DNA of 64,000 nt from Paenibacillus polysaccharolyticus (GCF_900102085.1 NZ_FMVM01000024.1:16051-80050); one strand, 5' to 3'; shown: positions 17,070-26,377, numbered from the stretch's first letter. Made by a program: numbers and translations. Notes: a model not told the origin generated them from the sequence alone.

Positions 17070-17817
17070 GGTGGCTCGCGGGCGGACGCTCGGTGGGCGG
17101 ATCGGGCTTTGGGCCGCTGTTGGTCCGGGATTTCTTCTATTCCCCTCCAAGGGGGAAATCCCGTGCCAAACGCGGGCGCTTTGCTCCCTTTTCCCGATTC
17201 CGCCCACCTCTCTGCCTTGCTCACCCTCCACTGCTTTTAAAAGGCATGGCCTTCGCTTCGTTGGGCCATTTTTTTGCGCTCGTTGCTTCGCTGAACTCGC
17301 GTTTCATTTAAACCCCTCGGTGGCTCGCGGGCGGACGCTCGGTGGGCGGATCGGGCTTTGGGCCGCTGTTGGTCCGGGATTTCTTCTATTCCCCTCCAAG
17401 GGGGAAATCCCGTGCCAAACGCGGGCGCTTTGCTCCCTTTTCCCGATTCCGCCCACCTCTCTGCCTTGCTCACCCTCCACTGCTTTTAAAAGGCATGGCC
17501 TTCGCTTCGTTGGGCCATTTTTTTGTGCTCGTTGCTTCGCTGAACTCGCATTTCATTTAAACCCCTCGGTGGCTCGCGGGCGGACGCTCGGTGGGCGGAT
17601 CGGGCTTTGGGCCGCTGTTGGTCCGGGATTTCTTCTATTCCCCCTCCAAGGGGGAAATCCCGTGCCAAACGCGGGCGCTTTGCTCCCTTTTCCCGATTCC
17701 GCCCTCCTCTCTGCCTCGCTCACCCTCCACTGCTTTTAAAAGGCATGGCCTTCGCTTCGTTGGGCCATTTTTTTGTGCTCGTTGCTTCGCTGAACTCGCG
17801 TTTTATCTTTCAACAGA
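17070..17817. repeat. Three tandem copies of a 249-bp GC-rich repeat
   Basis: Copies run 17070-17318, 17319-17567 and 17568-17817, each beginning GGTGGCTCGCGGGCGGACGC. They differ by only a few substitutions; the third has one extra C, making it 250 bp. Each contains a GGGATTT...AAATCCC inverted repeat and an ATGGCC-N12-GGCCAT hairpin followed by seven T on the plus strand, which looks like an intrinsic terminator. Because 249 is a multiple of three, long open frames cross the copies on both strands, but they are by-products of the repeat. The array begins 45 bp before the ASRT-like start codon. Confidence 0.93.
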
Positions 17818-17836
17818 TGCAGTTCAAGTTAACTCT

Positions 17837-17866
17837 CAGACGCACAGGACTTAAAATCCTGCGGTA
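17837..17866 (+). pseudogene. tRNA-Leu(UAA) fragment (anticodon arm)
   Basis: Thirty bases beginning CAGACGCACAGGACTTAAAA and ending TCCTGCGGTA match, from memory of Bacillus tRNA-Leu(UAA), the end of the D-arm, the whole anticodon arm (stem CAGGA/TCCTG, loop CTTAAAA) and the start of the variable arm. The flanks do not continue the tRNA, there is no acceptor stem and no CCA end, so it cannot be a working tRNA. Possible attachment-site remnant. Confidence 0.6.
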
Positions 17867-17935
17867 TCAAATTTCAGCAACTTAAAAATCAGAGCCTCAC
17901 CAAAACAGTTTGTTCCTTACTCACTACATTTGCTC

Positions 17936-19267
17936 TTATCTGAGGTACATTTGCAATGGTTGCAAATGCATCTCGCGGATAGCTTCAGCTACCTGCTCTG
18001 CCAAGCGGCGTGCGCCTCGCTCCTGAAAATGTGTGTTATCTTCCATCCCGGTTGGGAAGTTGATATATTCGCCAGGCAACACCCACATAAAATCATCTTT
18101 GGTTCCTTCTTCACCCGCCTGCTCAAACATCAGGCGGCTGCGTTCGGCCAGATCGATTAGCGGCACTTCTTCATCTGCCGCAAGTTCACGTACGGCAGTG
18201 ATATAATCGCCGTGTGTATCGGTCAATGTGCCGTCTTTCGCAAAGTATCGGCGATGCACTGGTGTGATCAGCACCGGACGCGCCTCAGCCTCGCGTGCGG
18301 CATCAATATATTTTTTCAAATACTGCTTATAAGTGGTAAAAGGATCTGTCCCCCGTTCCGGGTCAGGCTTCTCGTCGTTATGTCCAAATTGAATAAATAG
18401 AAAGTCATCGGGCTTTATTTGCTCCCTAATTGCATCCAAGCGGCCTTCATGAATAAAACTACGGGAACTCCGCCCTGAATGTGCATGGTTATCCACGGCA
18501 ACGTCATGTTTGAACTGTGCAGGCAGTAGTTGTCCCCAGCCGCAATACGGGTATCCGCTCTCTGGCTGATCTGTTACCGTTGAATCGCCCGCGAGAAACA
18601 CGGTCATCGTTTGATTGGCCAGCGTTATTTCCATTGCATTGATCCGAGGTGCAGGTCCCGAGAAGGTCAGGCGAAGCTTTCCCCCGCGAACAACAACGGC
18701 AAACCGCATTTCTGCGCATTGCCCCGCCACCGTGCGAATCGTGGGTAACATCAGCCGACCTTCTCCTGCTTTGACACGCGTGATTGTATCCGCAAGCGGA
18801 TCTCCGGCAATCAGTAACACCTGATACGTCCCGTCGGGCACATCTACGACAAACGATGCCTTAAGCGGGATGCAAAAGCTGGAACGCAAGCGGGCAGACA
18901 TTGTTGCCTGCCCTTGCGATGGATAACCCCCATTTGAAGAAGGCGACCCATCTCCCTGCTCTTCAACCCGTTGCTTTTCATACACCAGTGAACCGGATTC
19001 AAATCCGAATCCTTGGCTCTCATCGTATATCGTTGTAGACGAAACGGCCACATAGCCATCTGCTTTTCTTACATTCGTATGGATGCCTTCTCTGCAAGCT
19101 TCCTTATCGGACTTCCTCATGCTTAAAGTAGATTCCGATACGATTTCTGATCTACGATCAGATTGAGCCGTGATCGGGCCAAAACTAAACTTCCACGAGG
19201 ATCTCTTTTGTTCTACTTGTTCTACTTTTTCTGCATGTTCTGCGTTTTCCAAGTCTGCAGCATCCAC
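17936..19267 (-). CDS. Rhamnogalacturonan acetylesterase-like SGNH hydrolase
   Basis: A 443-aa SGNH/GDSL esterase. An N-terminal beta-sandwich (about residues 25-220, with GYVAVSSTTIYDESQGFGFE and VVDVPDGTYQVLL) precedes the catalytic domain: FLAGDSTVTD (Ser), the Gly in YCGWGQ, FIQFGHNDEK (Asn) and the Asp/His pair in MEDNTHFQERGA. This architecture is that of rhamnogalacturonan acetylesterases such as B. subtilis YesT/RhgT, which remove O-acetyl groups from pectin oligosaccharides. No signal peptide is visible, so it probably acts on imported oligomers in the cytoplasm. Residues of about 32-68 form a charged insertion inside the sandwich domain. It is the last gene of the sugar-import cluster. 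Confidence 0.88.
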   Translation of the reverse strand: MDAADLENAEHAEKVEQVEQKRSSWKFSFGPITAQSDRRSEIVSESTLSMRKSDKEACREGIHTNVRKADGYVAVSSTTIYDESQGFGFESGSLVYEKQRVEEQGDGSPSSNGGYPSQGQATMSARLRSSFCIPLKASFVVDVPDGTYQVLLIAGDPLADTITRVKAGEGRLMLPTIRTVAGQCAEMRFAVVVRGGKLRLTFSGPAPRINAMEITLANQTMTVFLAGDSTVTDQPESGYPYCGWGQLLPAQFKHDVAVDNHAHSGRSSRSFIHEGRLDAIREQIKPDDFLFIQFGHNDEKPDPERGTDPFTTYKQYLKKYIDAAREAEARPVLITPVHRRYFAKDGTLTDTHGDYITAVRELAADEEVPLIDLAERSRLMFEQAGEEGTKDDFMWVLPGEYINFPTGMEDNTHFQERGARRLAEQVAEAIREMHLQPLQMYLR

Positions 19268-19311
19268 TAATTTTCTCCTCCATGTATTATTGGTTTGATG
19301 CGCTCGCCTCG

Positions 19312-20151
19312 TTACCCCTTCAAACCACTCGTACTCATGCCTTGCACAATCTGCTTCTGGAAGATGAAGAATACAGCCACAACCGGCACCAGACTGACAA
19401 TCGACATCGCGAACATCGCCCCCCAGTTGGAGGCAGATTCACTATCGAGGAACATTTTGAGCGCCATGGATACGGTGTACTTGTCAGGCGAATTCAGATA
19501 CAGCACCGGCCCGAGCAAGTCTTCCCATCTCCAGTAAAAGGAGAAGATTGCCGCTGTTGCCAGCGAAGATTTGATCAAAGGCATGATGATCTGAATATAC
19601 AGCCTGAATTTGTTACAGCCATCAATCGTTGCGGCCTCATCCAGCTCTTTCGGAATCGTGCGAATAAACTGAACCATCAGGAAGATGAAAAACGGCATCC
19701 CGAAGAATGTAGGTACAACAATCGGCAGAATCGTGTTCAGCCAGCCCAGCTTGGTAAAGATAATATACTGCGGAACCAGTACGACGTCGTGCGGCAACAT
19801 CAGCGTAAGCATCATCAGAGAGAACCAGAAGGTACGTCCTTTAAAATTCAGTCTGGCAAAACCAAACGCGATCAGTGACGAGGAAAGCACTGCCCCAATC
19901 GTAGAGATGACCACTATGATCAGTGAATTGGTGATGTAGTCCATAAACGGCCTTCCAGCCGTTCCTTTCCAGCCGTCCACATAGTTGGACCAGATCCATT
20001 CGGTCGGAAACAGGCTTTCTGCCGTTACAAAGATCGTACGACTCTCCTTGAAAGAACTGAATAACATCCACAGCACCGGGTAGAGCATCAGGAGGGCAAG
20101 TGCGGCAACGAATAGGTGATAGATTGGCCATTTTACATTTCTCCACACCAT
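19312..20151 (-). CDS. Carbohydrate ABC transporter permease (MalG/YesQ type)
   Basis: A 279-aa inner-membrane permease with six helices and the ATPase-contact EAA loop ELDEAATIDGCNKFRLYIQI-MPL. It ends in the typical C-terminal sequence FIFQKQIVQGMSTSGLKG of MalG-type subunits. The start ATG 20151 lies 2 nt from the stop of the partner permease, so they are co-translated. With the partner and the binding protein at 21196 it imports an oligosaccharide, probably a rhamnogalacturonan fragment given the acetylesterase next to it. No ATPase gene is in the cluster; such importers use a shared MsmX-type ATPase encoded elsewhere. Confidence 0.92.
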   Translation of the reverse strand: MVWRNVKWPIYHLFVAALALLMLYPVLWMLFSSFKESRTIFVTAESLFPTEWIWSNYVDGWKGTAGRPFMDYITNSLIIVVISTIGAVLSSSLIAFGFARLNFKGRTFWFSLMMLTLMLPHDVVLVPQYIIFTKLGWLNTILPIVVPTFFGMPFFIFLMVQFIRTIPKELDEAATIDGCNKFRLYIQIIMPLIKSSLATAAIFSFYWRWEDLLGPVLYLNSPDKYTVSMALKMFLDSESASNWGAMFAMSIVSLVPVVAVFFIFQKQIVQGMSTSGLKG

Positions 20152-20153
20152 GA

Positions 20154-21056
20154 TTACTTCCCTCCTTCGGATTCATAAAATACCCAGAACTTGGATGTCA
20201 GGAACACAGCCGCTGTAAGCACACCAATCATGATCAACATCACCCAAGCCATGGCAGAAGCATAACCCATGTTGTTAAACATAAACGCCTGACGGAACAG
20301 ATATAACGAGTACAGCATCGTACCATCCATCGGGCCGCCCTCCCCTTTGGAGATGATGTACGCAGGCACAAAGGTCATAAATGCACCGATCGTCTGCATG
20401 ATCAGATTGAACAGCACGATTGGACTGAGCAAGGGTAGCGTTATGCTGAAAAACTTCCGAACCGGATTCGCGCCATCTACCCCTGCAGCCTCATACATCT
20501 CGGGAGAGATGTTTTTGAGTCCTGCCAGGAAGATCAGCATCGATGAACCGAACTGCCATACGGACAGGGAGATCAGCATCACAAGCGCCGCATCCGGGTC
20601 ACCGAACCAACTGATCGGCCCAATGCCGATGGCGGTCATCGCACTGTTAATGACACCTTCGTTACTGAACAGGTTACGCCACATAATGGATACAGCCACG
20701 CTACCGCCGATGATGGAAGGTAGATAGTACAATGTACGATACGTTCCCACCATACGAGAGCCCGTGTTCAGAATCATTGCGACAAAGAGGGCAAAGATCA
20801 GCCTTAACGGCACCCCGATGAATACATATAAAAACGTAACCTTAACCGAATTCCAGTATTTCGGATCATCAAAAAACATCTTGGTATAGTTGTCCATCCC
20901 GATCCATTTGGGAGAGGTGAACAGGTTATAACTCGTAAACGACATGTAGAGAGAAACGAACATCGGGATGAGCGTAAATCCAAGAAAACCAATAATAAAT
21001 GGGCTGATAAAAGCATATCCCGTCAAGTTTCTGCGCAATGAAGAATACTGCCTCAA
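20154..21056 (-). CDS. Carbohydrate ABC transporter permease (MalF/YesP type)
   Basis: A 300-aa permease with six membrane helices and the EAA motif MYEAAGVDGANPVRKFFSIT-LPL. I place the start at TTG 21056, 9 nt after a perfect GGAGGT; a longer frame reaching to 21188 exists, but its extra 44 residues are not membrane-like, contain no ribosome site and cover the gap after the binding-protein gene. The mature N-terminus then reads RQYSSLRRNLTGYAFISPFI, as in other family members. It forms the channel with the YesQ-type permease downstream. Confidence 0.9.
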   Translation of the reverse strand: MRQYSSLRRNLTGYAFISPFIIGFLGFTLIPMFVSLYMSFTSYNLFTSPKWIGMDNYTKMFFDDPKYWNSVKVTFLYVFIGVPLRLIFALFVAMILNTGSRMVGTYRTLYYLPSIIGGSVAVSIMWRNLFSNEGVINSAMTAIGIGPISWFGDPDAALVMLISLSVWQFGSSMLIFLAGLKNISPEMYEAAGVDGANPVRKFFSITLPLLSPIVLFNLIMQTIGAFMTFVPAYIISKGEGGPMDGTMLYSLYLFRQAFMFNNMGYASAMAWVMLIMIGVLTAAVFLTSKFWVFYESEGGK

Positions 21057-21195
21057 GTGGAACGTACCTCCTTCATGGATCAGCTTGCTACCGTCTTCAT
21101 GTTGCAGACAGGACGGGGAAAGGCCCTCGCCTTCAGCGAGCAGCCCGGTTCCCGTCCATCCCTGCAAGCGGGACGAGCAAGCCATCATTCAATTG

Positions 21196-22485
21196 TTATT
21201 TGTTGTTGGCAAGCACGGATTCTGCATTTTTGCGGAAGGTCTGTGCTGCCTGTTCGGCTGTAATTTTGCCAAAGTTCAGCTCTTCCACTACATCCGCCAA
21301 GGAGGAGATTACCTCAGGTGATCCAACCGGTGGTGGTGGGCTCATTGGAGAAGCTTTCGGCTCCATCGATGCCACGAATTCAAATACCTGTTTCGTTGCA
21401 TCGCTCAGTTCAGGAGCAATAGCCTCTTTGATTTTTCCGGAGATCGGTACACCGCGCTCCCCTTTGATCAGTTTGTTCGCTTCTTCGTCATTCACCCAGA
21501 AGTCAATGAACTTCGCTGCTTCTTCCTTCACCTTGGAGTTGGACGTTACACCCCAGTACATACTTGGTTGCATATAAAGTCCTTTTTCCATATCCGGTCC
21601 CGGCATTGGTGCAAAGGCAAGCGGACGGTTAGCTACCTGTTGCAGAGCGACAAACTGGTTCGACCATTGCCATACACCGATGCCTTTTTCCTTGACCAGA
21701 TCCGACTCTTCAATGATGCCTTTCGTCTGGTTAGCCACATCCGGTGATGGCGCTGCCTTCTGCTCGATCATGCGTTGCATTAATCCGAAGAACTCTACGA
21801 ACAGAGCATCGTCATCATATCCAAGCCCGGTTCCTTCCGGGTTGTAGAGCGATTTGCCTTTGGTACGCAGGAAATAGTGGAAGAAGATATCCGGAGCTAC
21901 GCCACCATCCAGATACAGTCCCTTCTCTGCTGCTTGTTTACCAAGCGCTTCGTAAGATTCCCATGTCAGATTTTCAGGCATGGCATCTACGCCAGCTTTC
22001 TTGAGCAACGCAGGATCATATTGGAACCCTAGTACGTTAACCCCGGCAGGTACACCATATTGCTTGCCGTTAATTACACCTGTGCTGATGACATTCTCAG
22101 CCACATCATCCACCTTGATCTGATTGCCCAGATACGGTGCGAGATCTTCAAGCTGACCGTTCTGTGCATATTGGCTGATATAGGAAATATCCATCTGAAT
22201 AATGTCAGGCAGCTGGTTGGCTGCGGCTTGCGGGGCGAGCTTTTTCCAGTAGTCGTCAAAAGAAGCATATTCCACATCAATTTTGACGTTTGGATTTTTC
22301 GTTTTATATAGGTCGATGACCTTCTGTGTATATTCATGCCGTGTATCCGAGCCCCACCATGCGATACGAAGATTTACCGAATCACCCTTGCTCCCGGACC
22401 CCTGTTCGCTGCCTCCACCTGAGCTACACGCTGCTGTAAACACAAGTAACGCAGCCATCATCAGGAATATTGCCTTTTTCACCAT
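21196..22485 (-). CDS. Extracellular sugar-binding lipoprotein (YesO type)
   Basis: A 429-aa solute-binding protein of ABC family 1. The signal peptide ends in FTAAC (Cys about residue 20), followed by a Ser/Gly linker. LRIAWWGSDTRHEYTQKVID is the usual start of the first lobe and the C-terminal region has NDEEANKLIKGERGVPIS, a common signature of oligosaccharide-binding members. It captures the sugar outside the membrane for the two permeases. Upstream, a perfect cre box (22554-22567) predicts repression by CcpA in good carbon sources, and the YesMN pair behind it is the likely inducer system. Substrate assignment to rhamnogalacturonan oligosaccharides rests on context. Confidence 0.92.
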   Translation of the reverse strand: MVKKAIFLMMAALLVFTAACSSGGGSEQGSGSKGDSVNLRIAWWGSDTRHEYTQKVIDLYKTKNPNVKIDVEYASFDDYWKKLAPQAAANQLPDIIQMDISYISQYAQNGQLEDLAPYLGNQIKVDDVAENVISTGVINGKQYGVPAGVNVLGFQYDPALLKKAGVDAMPENLTWESYEALGKQAAEKGLYLDGGVAPDIFFHYFLRTKGKSLYNPEGTGLGYDDDALFVEFFGLMQRMIEQKAAPSPDVANQTKGIIEESDLVKEKGIGVWQWSNQFVALQQVANRPLAFAPMPGPDMEKGLYMQPSMYWGVTSNSKVKEEAAKFIDFWVNDEEANKLIKGERGVPISGKIKEAIAPELSDATKQVFEFVASMEPKASPMSPPPPVGSPEVISSLADVVEELNFGKITAEQAAQTFRKNAESVLANNK

Positions 22486-22553
22486 GCCAATCTCCCCTTT
22501 TTATGCTGATATGGTATTGTGAACGGGTTATCTCCATCTTGTTAATGATATTC

Positions 22554-22567
22554 TGATAACGCTTTCA
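22554..22567. promoter_or_regulatory. cre site (CcpA) upstream of sugar-binding protein gene
   Basis: TGATAACGCTTTCA; on the minus strand TGAAAGCGTTATCA matches the consensus TGWAANCGNTNWCA at every position. It is 69 bp upstream of the binding-protein start. Confidence 0.75.
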
Positions 22568-22636
22568 CAAACTTGATATTGTCATTTTCGCAAAAGTACG
22601 ATCCAAGTTGAATACACAAAACCGTCTTGTTGGTTC

Positions 22637-22688
22637 AAAAAACAGAGGAGGACATCCCTGACGCTCCAAGCGCCGGTTATCCTCCTCT
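22637..22688 (-). terminator. Terminator of yesMN-like operon
   Basis: On the minus strand AGAGGAGGA and TCCTCCTCT enclose a 27-nt loop and are followed by TGTTTTTTG, just downstream of the response-regulator stop. Confidence 0.75.
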
Positions 22689-22741
22689 TGAGATATGGTA
22701 TGACCTCGTATTATCATAGCTTTGCCATTTCTAATCCCCTG

Positions 22742-24301
22742 TTAGATGCCGAATCTGCGGTATTCCGTAGGCGTCATGCCGGTCCATTTTTTGAATACCT
22801 GACTGAAATATTGCGAGTTACCTCCAAAACCGAACAATTCGGCCAGCTCAAACACCTTCACATCCCCGCCTCTACGGATATGTTCACACGCCCGTTCGAT
22901 GCGAAGACGATTAACGTAATTGGAGAAATTTTCGCCGGTGACTTTTTTGAAAATTTTGCCGAGATAGTCTGGATTCATATATAACATTTGATGTGCTACT
23001 CCGCTCAGGGAAAGGTCAGCCTCACCATAGTGACGGTCCACGATGTCCATCATTTTCTCCACTGCCGATGATTGACGACTGATGTAATTTTTATAATAAC
23101 CAGCAGTTAAACGGGTAGCACTGTCTGCTACAAATGTATTTAAATCAGCTAGCGTATCCATATGCGTCAGTTCCGCCATCCGCTGCGTGAAATCTGTTGC
23201 CTCCTCTGGCGGGCAGACTTGAATCATGGCAGAGTATAACTGCACCACATAAGCACGTGTCACCTCAATATCCAGCTTTTGGTCTGCCAGTTGCTCGAAC
23301 AGACGATGTACCTCGGACGCAGCCTCCTCCGTATTCCCCGATTTAATTAACTGGCACAGTTGCTCGGCATCCTGCTCCACATTCACACCGTCACACTCCC
23401 CTGCCAGCACCACATCATTCTTGGTTATAAGTTTGCCCTCTCCAATGAAAAAGCGATGATTCAAGTACTGCATCACCTCGCGGAACAACCGCCGGGACTG
23501 AGTCATATGATCCGCTTCGCTGAGCGCAGCCGTCAGCTCTAATCTGTACAGACGGGTAAACGTCTGGCGAACCGCTTCAATCCGCTCCTGCAACATATGC
23601 ACATCTGCTGGTTCTGCTAGTACAATCAAGAGCTTGCCTTCAATCGTTGTGCTTAACAGTACACCCGGAAGCAGGTCAGCCGCTATATTTTTAATCGCAA
23701 ATAAATGGCTGTAATCAAGCTCATCCACAATCCGAAGCAACAGTAAACGGACGCTATTCTGTTGAAGCTCCATATTAAACAGATCCTGATAATACGCCAA
23801 ATCCACAGGTCCATACGTACGATTGGTCATGAACTCCAGCAGAAACTGTTCCTTCACATGGGGAAGTACTCGCTGCAGACGCTGCTTGATCTCTCCTGCA
23901 ACATGTTCTTTCACCTGCGCATCCTGACGCTCCTGCAAGAGCTCAACCAGGGCATCATGAATCTGATTCTCGTTACAGGGTTTCAGCAGATAGTGCTTAA
24001 CCCCATATTGCATCGCCTTGCGAGCATATTCAAACTCCTTGTAGCCGGACAACATAATAAATCGTACCGCGGGATATGCCTCGGACGCCTTCTCGATCAG
24101 CCCCAGTCCATCCAAACCCGGCATGGAAATGTCAGTAATGATGATATCGGGTTTGACGCTTTCGATTTTGCCCAGTGCTTCCACTCCATTTCTGGCCGTA
24201 TCTACAAGCTCTGTCCCAGCAGCTGCCCAGTCAACCACCTGAGATATCCCCTCCAGTATGACACGTTCATCATCTACGAGCATCACTTTGTACATCGTCA
24301 T
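22742..24301 (-). CDS. Response regulator with AraC-type DNA-binding domain (YesN type)
   Basis: A 519-aa regulator: receiver domain at residues 1-125 with the acidic pair D10-D11, phosphoacceptor D57 in DIIITDISMPG and Lys in HYLLKP; a long central region (about 130-410) with no obvious motif; and an AraC double helix-turn-helix at the C-terminus (YLGKIFKKVTGENFSNYVNR and NSQYFSQVFKKWTGMTPTEYR). Partner of the kinase at 24270-26057, whose 3' end it overlaps by 32 nt. It most likely activates the sugar importer and acetylesterase downstream in response to pectin-derived sugars. Confidence 0.93.
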   Translation of the reverse strand: MTMYKVMLVDDERVILEGISQVVDWAAAGTELVDTARNGVEALGKIESVKPDIIITDISMPGLDGLGLIEKASEAYPAVRFIMLSGYKEFEYARKAMQYGVKHYLLKPCNENQIHDALVELLQERQDAQVKEHVAGEIKQRLQRVLPHVKEQFLLEFMTNRTYGPVDLAYYQDLFNMELQQNSVRLLLLRIVDELDYSHLFAIKNIAADLLPGVLLSTTIEGKLLIVLAEPADVHMLQERIEAVRQTFTRLYRLELTAALSEADHMTQSRRLFREVMQYLNHRFFIGEGKLITKNDVVLAGECDGVNVEQDAEQLCQLIKSGNTEEAASEVHRLFEQLADQKLDIEVTRAYVVQLYSAMIQVCPPEEATDFTQRMAELTHMDTLADLNTFVADSATRLTAGYYKNYISRQSSAVEKMMDIVDRHYGEADLSLSGVAHQMLYMNPDYLGKIFKKVTGENFSNYVNRLRIERACEHIRRGGDVKVFELAELFGFGGNSQYFSQVFKKWTGMTPTEYRRFGI

Positions 24302-26057
24302 CGTCCTCTCTGATCCAAGGTATGCTGATCGATACTACAGTTCCTGATCCAGGCTTGCTATTTATGCTCATGGTGCCTTCATCGCCAAAGGTCAACCTTA
24401 GACGTTCCTGAATATTCGTAAGCCCTATGCCCTGTCCTCTGGTCTGAATCTGACCTTCCTGTAAACGTTCCATAAATTCGGAGGTCATGCCCGGCCCGTT
24501 ATCCTCCACCTCGATCCGAATATGCTCCCCTTCTGCTCTGGCACGGATTCGAATCTGGCAAGGTTCGATGCTTGGTTCAAGTGCATAGTGAATGGCATTC
24601 TCTACAAGCGGCTGTAATGTTAACTTGGGAATTCGAGCTGTTCCGACCTCAGGCGCAATATGCATGTCAAAATCAAGTCTTTCCTCGAACCGGGTACGCT
24701 GAATAGTAACGTAGCTACGCACGATGTCCAGCTCCCGTTCTAGCGTGATCCACTTCTCGGACATATTGACCGAGCTACGTAGCAGGAAGCCAAGCGCTTC
24801 GACCATCTCGGAGATTTGATGCTGTTTCTGCACTTTGGCAAGCCAGTTAATGGATTCAAGCGTGTTATATAAAAAGTGCGGGTTGATCTGCGCTTGAAGC
24901 GCTTTCAACTCTGTTTCACGAATGACGAGTTGCTTCGCATAATTCTCATCAATCAGCTCTCGAATCCGCTGTAACATCATCTTGAACGTTCGATGTAACA
25001 GTCCGACTTCATTTTGCGGAGATACGGGAATGTTGCCAAGGGCTGCTTCCTCAAGTTTATCCAGATCCCCTTTTTCAATATTACGCATTTTCTTGATTAA
25101 TTGAGCAATCGGATGGGTGATGCTGCGAGAGAATTTAGCTCCAATCACAAGGGCCACCAGAAAGATCATAATAAAAATGACCATGACTAACTGTTTGACA
25201 AATTGAATCTGTTTGAACATCTGATCAAATGGCGTGGTATATAAATAATTCCAGCTGGTATAGGATGAATGGGCTCTTGCAACAAAATATTTGCCCTGCT
25301 CCAACGTGGCAATTCCGTAAGGTTGAGTCCGCTTCATTTCTTCCGCAATTTCGGATTTGCTTACGGTCGATTCGGTTGGGTAGATGACTTCCGTCCCATC
25401 AACGATCAGCAACTGTGAGTCCTCTGCCGGTTCCTGCATCTGATCCTGTACGATACGATCCAGCCGTACACGGATAATCAGGGTCCCCAGCTTTTCCAGC
25501 GTAAATGATCCACCTGTAAAGGACTTCACCTGTCTGACCGACAGCAACCTCGCCTGTTGATCTCCACTTGCCAGCCATACGTTGGAACCGGCATACTGCT
25601 CACCGAGCGAAATCAGTTCCTGTTGCTTCGTCCCTGAGATGCCTTCGCGATTACCTGCCGCCATGACATTGTTATCATTGTCGATAAAGATCATGGAGTA
25701 CACATATTTCTCGGAACCAGCGTAGGCAACGAGTCGGTTTGTAATCTTTTTACGAAGACTATTCCGCTCATATCCGGTCTCCGCCTTCTCCAGTTGCAAT
25801 AGATACTGTTGCAGCGGCTCATCCGACATTACTTTGAAGGACAGATTGGATAACTCGCGTAGCTTGTTCTCGATGCCAACCGAAGACATATTCAGTACTT
25901 GCGATGACTTCTCGTAGATCTGACGGTCATAAATATTCAACACGTACTGCATGACAGATACGTAGAAAGCAAAGCTGATCAGCATTAAAAATCCAATCAG
26001 CAACATCGTTTTGTGGTGAATGGGTAGTGTGGTGAAAGCGTTTTTAAATTTACTCAC
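24270..26057 (-). CDS. Sensor histidine kinase (YesM type)
   Basis: A 595-aa membrane kinase. Two helices (about residues 17-38 and 290-312) flank a large extracytoplasmic sensor domain, then a HAMP segment (SRSITHPIAQLIKKMRNIEK), the His-kinase motif QAQINPHFLYNTLESINWL, the N-box LVENAIHYALEP and the G-box VEDNGPGM and GQGIGLTNIQERL. This is the YesM/LytS-like class found beside sugar ABC importers in Paenibacillus and Bacillus. It probably senses an extracellular oligosaccharide and phosphorylates the YesN-type regulator. Confidence 0.93.
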   Translation of the reverse strand: MSKFKNAFTTLPIHHKTMLLIGFLMLISFAFYVSVMQYVLNIYDRQIYEKSSQVLNMSSVGIENKLRELSNLSFKVMSDEPLQQYLLQLEKAETGYERNSLRKKITNRLVAYAGSEKYVYSMIFIDNDNNVMAAGNREGISGTKQQELISLGEQYAGSNVWLASGDQQARLLSVRQVKSFTGGSFTLEKLGTLIIRVRLDRIVQDQMQEPAEDSQLLIVDGTEVIYPTESTVSKSEIAEEMKRTQPYGIATLEQGKYFVARAHSSYTSWNYLYTTPFDQMFKQIQFVKQLVMVIFIMIFLVALVIGAKFSRSITHPIAQLIKKMRNIEKGDLDKLEEAALGNIPVSPQNEVGLLHRTFKMMLQRIRELIDENYAKQLVIRETELKALQAQINPHFLYNTLESINWLAKVQKQHQISEMVEALGFLLRSSVNMSEKWITLERELDIVRSYVTIQRTRFEERLDFDMHIAPEVGTARIPKLTLQPLVENAIHYALEPSIEPCQIRIRARAEGEHIRIEVEDNGPGMTSEFMERLQEGQIQTRGQGIGLTNIQERLRLTFGDEGTMSINSKPGSGTVVSISIPWIREDDDDVQSDARR

Positions 26058-26377
26058 TCGGAGCTCTCCTTTGCTTGGCGAAGGGTTGCTGGATTAGAGG
26101 GATACCGGCCTACGATGAAGCTGATAAGGGTCTGAATTGGATTGCATATGCAGTTTACTTGTAAGTTATTTTCATATTTACACATCCATGGTCGGATGAC
26201 AAGTCATATTTATACAACATTTTGGGTCATCTGAGAAGGTATACAATCATCAAGATAGCTGACTATAACACTTTTTAGTGGAACTTGTTTATCTGCGTGG
26301 CAACGTTGGTTAGCGTGTGAGTGAATTATAATGCTAGGAGAGTTGCGTTACTCAGGAGAGCAATGTTAGGTATAGCA
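26058..26377. other. Intergenic region upstream of yesM-like gene, no gene seen
   Basis: About 320 bp, AT-rich, without a convincing reading frame, RNA gene or cre box. It should contain the promoter of the kinase gene on the minus strand, but I cannot single out one. Confidence 0.5.

Noticed and set aside
17071..17739. Long open frames on both strands across the 249-bp repeats
   Set aside because: The period is a multiple of three so the frame stays open; the translated product is itself repeated and has no start signal.
21057..21188. N-terminal extension of the MalF-type permease
   Set aside because: Non-conserved hydrophilic residues covering an intergenic gap; a perfect ribosome site supports the start at TTG 21056.
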